Shown here: positions 59,635-64,000 of the stretch, one piece after another
How the letters are laid out: each line of letters starts with the position of its first letter
How positions within the stretch are numbered: the stretch's first letter is position 1
Origin: Streptomyces pactum
GTDB taxonomy: Bacteria > Actinomycetota > Actinomycetes > Streptomycetales > Streptomycetaceae
DNA: 64,000 nucleotides
Direction: 5' to 3'
Assembly (NCBI RefSeq): GCF_016031615.1
Contig: NZ_JACYXC010000001.1
Span: 496,001-560,000 of the forward strand
Made by a program: the position numbers and the translations under genes
Notes under the pieces: generated by a model
Databases searched by the model: none
Told to the model about the DNA's origin: nothing
What the model saw: the letters and a program-made list of their open reading frames with translations, nothing else

Positions 59635-61944
59635 CTATCCGGCGAGCAGCTCCATGTACGGCCCGAACTCCGAGGCCAGGGTGAGGCGGCCGAGTTTCTG
59701 GTATTCGCGCTGGACGGCGTGGATGAGGTCGGACATGGAGACCGGGGCGCCGGACTCGGCGGCGAGGTAGGCGGCGGTGACGGCCACCGAGCGGATGTTG
59801 CCGCCGGCCAGTTCGAAGGACTCGGCGCAGAAGTCGAGGTCGAGGTCGGCGGCGCGCGGCAGGGTGCGGCCCAGGCAGCGTTCCCACAGCACCCGGCGCT
59901 GTTCGGCGTCGGGTACGGGGAAGTCGATGACGAGGTCGAGGCGGCGGGTGAAGGCGTCGTCGAGGTTGGCGCGGAGGTTGGTCGCCAGGATGGCCAGGCC
60001 GTCGAAGGACTCCATGCGCTGGAGGAGGTAGGCGCTCTCGACGTTGGCGTACCGGTCGTGGGCGTCCTTCACCTCCGAGCGTTTGCCGAAGATGGCGTCA
60101 GCCTCGTCGAACAGCAGCACCCCATTGATGCCGGCGGCCTCGGAGAAGATGCGTTCGAGGTTCTTCTCGGTCTCGCCCACGTACTTGTCGATGACGGTGG
60201 CCAGATCGACCGTGTAGAGGTCGAGCCCCAGGTCGGCGGCGATAACCTCGGCGGACATGGTCTTGCCGGTGCCGGAGTCGCCGGCGAAGAGGGCGGTGAC
60301 GCCCCGGCCGCGGCCGCCGCCGGGGCGCATCCCCCACTCCCCCAGCACCCGGTCGCGGTGGCGGGCGCGGGCGGTGAGTTCCCGGAGCTGGGCGTGGTGG
60401 TCGGGCGGCAGGACCAGGTCGTCCCAGCCGACGGCGGGTTCGATGCGGCGGGCGAGCCGGTCCAGGCCGGCCGCGTTCTGGGCGCGGGCACCGGCGCGGA
60501 TGTGCTCGGCCCGCAGCTCGCCGCCGTCGAGGAGGGCCGACTGCGCGGCGCTGCGTGCGGCGCGGGTGATCTGGTCGGGGGCCAGCAGGAACGGGGCGAG
60601 GGTGTGCGGCACGTCGAGCGCGGGCGGGACGGGCTCCGGGTAGGCGTGCAGCCACAGGGCCGCCCGGTCGGCCGGCTCGACGCGTGGGGCGTGCAGCAGG
60701 AGCGGCGGCCGGGTGGACCAGTTGGCGTCCCAGGGGAGGCGGCCGGTCAGCACCACCGGGAGCGGCAGGTCGGCCACCTGCCGGAGCACGTCCGCCCGGT
60801 CGGCGGCGAGCGCGTCGATGGGCCCGCAGACCAGCCCGGCCCCGGTGAGCCGGGCCTCACGGGCCAGGACGCGGATCGCCTCGGCGGGGCCCGGGTCGCG
60901 CGCGAGGCGCTCCAGGTCGAGGCCGAGGACGCGGTGGCCGGAGCGGGTGAGGGCCGCTCCGGCCAGGGCGGTTCCGGCGCCGCCCTGTTCCTCGCGGAGA
61001 TACGCCAGGTGCACCCCACCGGCCAGCGCCCGGGCGAGCGGCGCCGGGTCGCCGACACCGGGGATGTCCGCGTGCGGGGTGAGGAGGTCGGCGATCCGCG
61101 GGTCGGCGGTGTCGTCGCCGAGCAGGTGCGCGGTGACCCGGTCGGGGACCCGGAGCGCCCGGGCGAGGAAGGGGCGGTCGGGCTCCTCGACCAGCAGCAG
61201 GCCCCCGGCACGGAGGGGCGACCGGGGGTGCAGACGGGTACGGGCGGCGGCGTCGGCCGCGGGCAGCCCGCACAGTCCCAGCGCGAGGCCGATGGTGGGG
61301 CGGCGGCGGGTGACGTCGTCGTTGAGGTAGCCGTAGAAGGACTCGAAGCGGTCGTCGAGGTCGGGGAGCAGGGCGATGAGGAGGATCTCCAGGTCGAGCT
61401 CGGTGAGGCCGAAGTCGTGGGTGAGCAACCGGAGCCGGGAGGGCGGTGCGGTGTCGGCCCGGCGCTCGGCCTCGGCGTGGGCGGCGGCATCCGCGGCGTC
61501 GGGGGTGGCGAGGGTGCGGCCGTGGTCGAGCAGCCGGCGGACCGCCTCGTCGCTGAGGTAGAGGCCACGGAAGGCGTCGTCGGGGGCGGGGTCGGTCTGC
61601 TGCCGGGCGTCCACGGCACGGCGGACCCGCTCCTCCACCAGGACGGCCCGGTCCAGCAGATGACGCAGGCCGGCGTCGGGGACCGCGGCGGCCGCCCCCG
61701 GGCCGGTCTCCGGTGGGGGGCACGGCGCCGGGCCGGTCCCGGACGGGGGGAACGGCTCCGGAGCGGGCCGGTCCTCGGTGCCGGTCCCGGGTGCCGGGAC
61801 ACCGTCGGACGCCGGTTCCGGCACACCGTCGGGTGCGGGCCCGGGCATGCCGTCGGGCGCGCGGTCGGCGGCGGGGACGGAGCCGGGCGCGGCGCCGGCG
61901 TCGGGCCCGGTTCCGGTGGTCGGGGGGCGGTGCTCGGTGCTCAT
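59635..61944 (-). CDS. CIS AAA+ ATPase (Afp15-type)
   Basis: The 769-residue product has a disordered Pro/Gly/Asp N-terminal region (about 1-85), a helical middle domain (DLEILLIALLPDLDDRFESF), and a C-terminal AAA+ domain with Walker A ALFAGDSGTGKTMSAEV (about 555-562), Walker B GVLLFDEADAIFGKR (DEAD from 613), sensor ILATNLRANLDDAFTRRLD and arginine-finger region. It is the CIS ATPase used in assembly or sheath turnover. ATG at 61944 overlaps the DUF4255 stop (ATGA). Its 3' end is duplicated, in decayed form, at 58676-58815. Confidence 0.95.
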   Translation of the reverse strand: MSTEHRPPTTGTGPDAGAAPGSVPAADRAPDGMPGPAPDGVPEPASDGVPAPGTGTEDRPAPEPFPPSGTGPAPCPPPETGPGAAAAVPDAGLRHLLDRAVLVEERVRRAVDARQQTDPAPDDAFRGLYLSDEAVRRLLDHGRTLATPDAADAAAHAEAERRADTAPPSRLRLLTHDFGLTELDLEILLIALLPDLDDRFESFYGYLNDDVTRRRPTIGLALGLCGLPAADAAARTRLHPRSPLRAGGLLLVEEPDRPFLARALRVPDRVTAHLLGDDTADPRIADLLTPHADIPGVGDPAPLARALAGGVHLAYLREEQGGAGTALAGAALTRSGHRVLGLDLERLARDPGPAEAIRVLAREARLTGAGLVCGPIDALAADRADVLRQVADLPLPVVLTGRLPWDANWSTRPPLLLHAPRVEPADRAALWLHAYPEPVPPALDVPHTLAPFLLAPDQITRAARSAAQSALLDGGELRAEHIRAGARAQNAAGLDRLARRIEPAVGWDDLVLPPDHHAQLRELTARARHRDRVLGEWGMRPGGGRGRGVTALFAGDSGTGKTMSAEVIAADLGLDLYTVDLATVIDKYVGETEKNLERIFSEAAGINGVLLFDEADAIFGKRSEVKDAHDRYANVESAYLLQRMESFDGLAILATNLRANLDDAFTRRLDLVIDFPVPDAEQRRVLWERCLGRTLPRAADLDLDFCAESFELAGGNIRSVAVTAAYLAAESGAPVSMSDLIHAVQREYQKLGRLTLASEFGPYMELLAG

Positions 61945-62729
61945 CCGTTCCCTTCGGGCGGGGTGGCGGCGTCGGTCGGCGGGTGTTCGGCGATCCGGGC
62001 GGCGATACCGGCTCGGCGGGCGGGCCGGCCGTCCCCCGCGGCGGGGTTCCGGGCCGGGTTCCGCGGGGCGCCGGGGTGGCTGCCGTGCACCGGGACGCGG
62101 CGGCCGTCCGGCATCGTCTGGTACCGCCGCCCGGCGGTGCCCGGCGGCTCGGCCGGCATGCCGTTGACGTCCAGCCGCAGCCCCTCCTCGCCGACCGGCG
62201 GGCCGGCCGGGAACGTCGGGGAGTCGGTGACCGGCACGCTGACCACCAGGTCCAGCGAGGGTTTGAGTTCGCCGCCCAGCGCGCTCCAGACGTCGGCGAA
62301 GGACCGGTCCTCCGGCGGCGGGAGGGCGACGGTCAGCGGGACGGCGACCCCGATCTCGGCGAGCGAGCCGGTGAGGCGGTCCGGCGGCAGCGCCTCGTAC
62401 CGCAGCATGCAGGAGAGCAGGGAGGAGAGCAGCCGGTGTTCGTCCTCCGGCCGCTTGGTCCACGCGGTGATCAGGTACGAGAGCTTGAAGTAGCGGGGCG
62501 GGCGGCGTCGGGCCACCACGGTGCCGTTGTCGTCGTACTCGTTGTGCAGACCGCGCTCCCGGCGCCGCATGTCCTCCCTGATGTCGTACAGGTAGAGGTT
62601 GACCGTGGGGGCGTTGACGGTGGCGGCCCAGTCCCTGGTGGGCGCGTCGAAGACCACCGCGATCTGGCTGCCGCCCAGGGCCTCCACCCGGAACAGGGTG
62701 CGCAGCGCCTCATCGACCTCGTGGATCAC
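61941..62729 (-). CDS. CIS DUF4255 protein (Pvc16_N / tube cap-type)
   Basis: The 262-residue product begins MIHEVDEALRTLFRVEALGG and has the DUF4255 core: APTVNLYLYDIREDMRRRER, PPRYFKLSYLITAWTKRPED, EHRLLSSLLSCMLRYEALPP and GGELKPSLDLVVSVPV. In CIS particles this family caps the distal end of tube and sheath (Afp16-like). The last about 60 residues are Pro/Gly/Arg-rich and disordered. Start GTG 62729; the stop overlaps the ATPase start. Confidence 0.95.
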   Translation of the reverse strand: MIHEVDEALRTLFRVEALGGSQIAVVFDAPTRDWAATVNAPTVNLYLYDIREDMRRRERGLHNEYDDNGTVVARRRPPRYFKLSYLITAWTKRPEDEHRLLSSLLSCMLRYEALPPDRLTGSLAEIGVAVPLTVALPPPEDRSFADVWSALGGELKPSLDLVVSVPVTDSPTFPAGPPVGEEGLRLDVNGMPAEPPGTAGRRYQTMPDGRRVPVHGSHPGAPRNPARNPAAGDGRPARRAGIAARIAEHPPTDAATPPEGNG

Positions 62730-62843
62730 CGTGATGTCCCCCGCTCTCCGATTCTGACGGTGGCGGCCCGGTCACCGGTCGCGGCGGCCGGCGACCGGTG
62801 ACCCGGGGCGCGCCCGGCACGTGCGGCCGCCGGGCCGGCCGGT

Positions 62844-64000
62844 TCAGCTGCGTCCGGCGAAGTCCGGTGGCGGCAAATGACGCTGAACCACCAGGAACGG
62901 CTTGGTCAGCGGGTCCAGGCCGCCGGCGCGGGCGTGCAGGGTGCGCGGGCCGAGCCGGTCCTTGCGCAGCACCAGCACCTGGGCGTCGAAGGTCCCGTCC
63001 GGCCGGACCCGTACCGTGGAACGGGCCGCGGTGATGCCGGGGTTCCAGGTGAACGCGACGGTCGCCCCGGGCGGGAAGTCCTTGCCCCGCGCGAGCGCCA
63101 CCGAGCCGGGCGGCCCCACCTGCGGGGCCAGGGTCAGCTCCGGCTGCAGGACGCGGATCCGTACCGAGTCCGCGTTGTCCGCGCGATCCGGGTCGCGGGG
63201 TGCGGCGGTGACGGAAGCGGTGACCTCGCCCTCGGTGCGCCGGTGGTACGTGGCGCCCTGTTCCAGGACGATGCGCGCGCCCGGCTGGAGCGTGCAGGGG
63301 TTGTCCCGGGTGCACACCGTCAGGGGGGTGAGGGTGCGCGCGCCGGGGTCCTGGGACCGGGGCCAGCCGGTGGTGAGCACCAGGTCGGTGGCGGGCCTTG
63401 GCCCGGCGTTGGTCAGGGTGAAGCGGGCGGTGCTCTGCTTGCCGGTGTAGTTGCGGACCGGCGTCACCGTGACGTCCACCGCCACGTCCGCCTCGTTCCG
63501 CACCGGCGGTGCCGGGGGCTCGGGCTTCGGCGGTTCGGGCGTCGGCGGTTCGGGCTTGGGGGGTTCGGGGCTTGGGGGTTCCGGCTTGGGGGGCTTCGGT
63601 TTCGGCAGCACGGTGAAGGTGGCCGAGTCCCGGCCGGTGTTGCCGGCGCGGTCCGTCGCGGTACAGGTGACCTTGGTGATGCCGACCGGGAAGAGGGACC
63701 CGGACGTGTGGTCGCAGCTGACCGGCACCTGCCCGTCGATGGCGTCCTCGGCGCCCGCGACGAAGTCGATCCGCGCCCCGTCGTCGTCGACCGCCTCCAC
63801 GGTGCGGTCGTCCACGATCACGATGGGGGCTTCGACGTCGTTGACGGTGATGGTGACGCGCTGCTGGTACGGCGGGACGGGCTCGTCGTCGCCGGGCGGG
63901 TCACCGGGGCCGCCCGGTCCGCCGGTGCCGCCGAAGGTGCCGGGGCTGCCGGTACCGCCTGTGCCCTGCGTACCGCTGCCGGAGGTGCCCGAGCCGGCGT
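62844..64000 (-). CDS. HYR / CARDB-domain surface-type protein, 5' end outside window
   Basis: The visible 385 residues begin (at the window edge) in a Gly/Ser/Thr-rich segment, then VTITVNDVEAPIVIVDDRTV leading into a HYR domain with VPVSCDHTSGSLFPVGITKV then TCTATDRAGN. A Pro-rich hinge of KPEPPSPEPP-type repeats follows, then a CARDB-like immunoglobulin domain (VAVDVTVTPVRNYTGKQSTA, RFTLTNAGPRPATDLVL) and a last beta domain (PELTLAPQVGPPGSVALARG). Such beta-sandwich strings are extracellular or tail-fibre-like. It precedes the DUF4255 gene on the same strand, so it is probably part of the CIS operon; an adhesin or fibre role is inferred. Confidence 0.75.
   Translation of the reverse strand, partial: AGSGTSGSGTQGTGGTGSPGTFGGTGGPGGPGDPPGDDEPVPPYQQRVTITVNDVEAPIVIVDDRTVEAVDDDGARIDFVAGAEDAIDGQVPVSCDHTSGSLFPVGITKVTCTATDRAGNTGRDSATFTVLPKPKPPKPEPPSPEPPKPEPPTPEPPKPEPPAPPVRNEADVAVDVTVTPVRNYTGKQSTARFTLTNAGPRPATDLVLTTGWPRSQDPGARTLTPLTVCTRDNPCTLQPGARIVLEQGATYHRRTEGEVTASVTAAPRDPDRADNADSVRIRVLQPELTLAPQVGPPGSVALARGKDFPPGATVAFTWNPGITAARSTVRVRPDGTFDAQVLVLRKDRLGPRTLHARAGGLDPLTKPFLVVQRHLPPPDFAGRS

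Noticed and set aside
40091..64000. Prophage or type VI secretion system
   Set aside because: There are no capsid, terminase, portal or integrase genes and no TssJLM membrane complex. AAA+ ATPase, DUF4255 and DUF6760 mark a CIS.

Overview
The window is very GC-rich (third codon positions almost always G or C) and carries a complete conservon with paired P450s, a DUF6328 protein, an EndA-type secreted nuclease, a bacterial Ku, twin-arginine and lipoprotein exports, GTG/TTG starts and frequent ATGA/GTGA overlaps. All of this points to a Streptomyces-type actinomycete chromosome. No rRNA, tRNA, CRISPR array or IS element was recognised.

Positions 1-40,000 are mostly chromosomal housekeeping and regulatory genes: a truncated serine hydrolase; Ku; a STAS protein; a lipoprotein; a flavohemoprotein behind three DevR/OsdR-like boxes (5.1-5.2 kb); a PLP decarboxylase; a six-gene conservon cvnA-F (11.3-16.6 kb); a phosphotransferase; a CGNR-type regulator divergent from azlCD; a Tat-exported GH3 beta-N-acetylglucosaminidase behind a DasR-like site; a small possible biosynthetic locus (22.0-26.3 kb) with a GT-B-like protein, an alpha/beta hydrolase carrying Cys at the nucleophile position, and a carrier-protein/aryl-AMP-ligase fusion; an acyl-CoA dehydrogenase divergent from a TetR regulator; a flavoprotein, a LuxR regulator, a carboxylesterase, a PAS-GAF-PP2C phosphatase, and a secreted endonuclease behind PHO-box-like repeats. 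Several intergenic regions carry short GC-rich tandem repeats.

Positions 40,091-64,000 hold an extracellular-contractile-injection-system (eCIS/CIS) locus read leftward: a HYR/CARDB surface-type protein (cut by the window end), DUF4255 cap-type protein, AAA+ ATPase, sheath, tube, small assembly proteins, DUF6760, a 1095-residue disordered protein with 19 [VAL]QR motifs, second tube, LysM adaptor, VgrG-like spike, PAAR tip, gp25, baseplate assembly protein, tail protein, and a zinc-ribbon protein with a C-terminal glycan-binding-like domain.

The most interesting part is an island of opposite orientation between sheath and ATPase (54.7-59.6 kb). It holds a ~1138-residue effector whose C terminus has the zinc-deaminase signature (HAE then PCxxC), a putative immunity gene, a strong terminator, a decayed duplicate of the 3' end of the AAA+ ATPase gene, and a RelE/HigB-Xre toxin-antitoxin pair. 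Lower-GC codon use in the deaminase and immunity genes and the duplicated ATPase end suggest a cargo cassette inserted into the CIS operon.

Three CIS-locus genes (effector, PAAR tip, zinc-ribbon protein) show apparent frameshifts. Two of these map to C-homopolymers and are each resolved by removing one C, so consensus errors are likely, although real slippage is not excluded.
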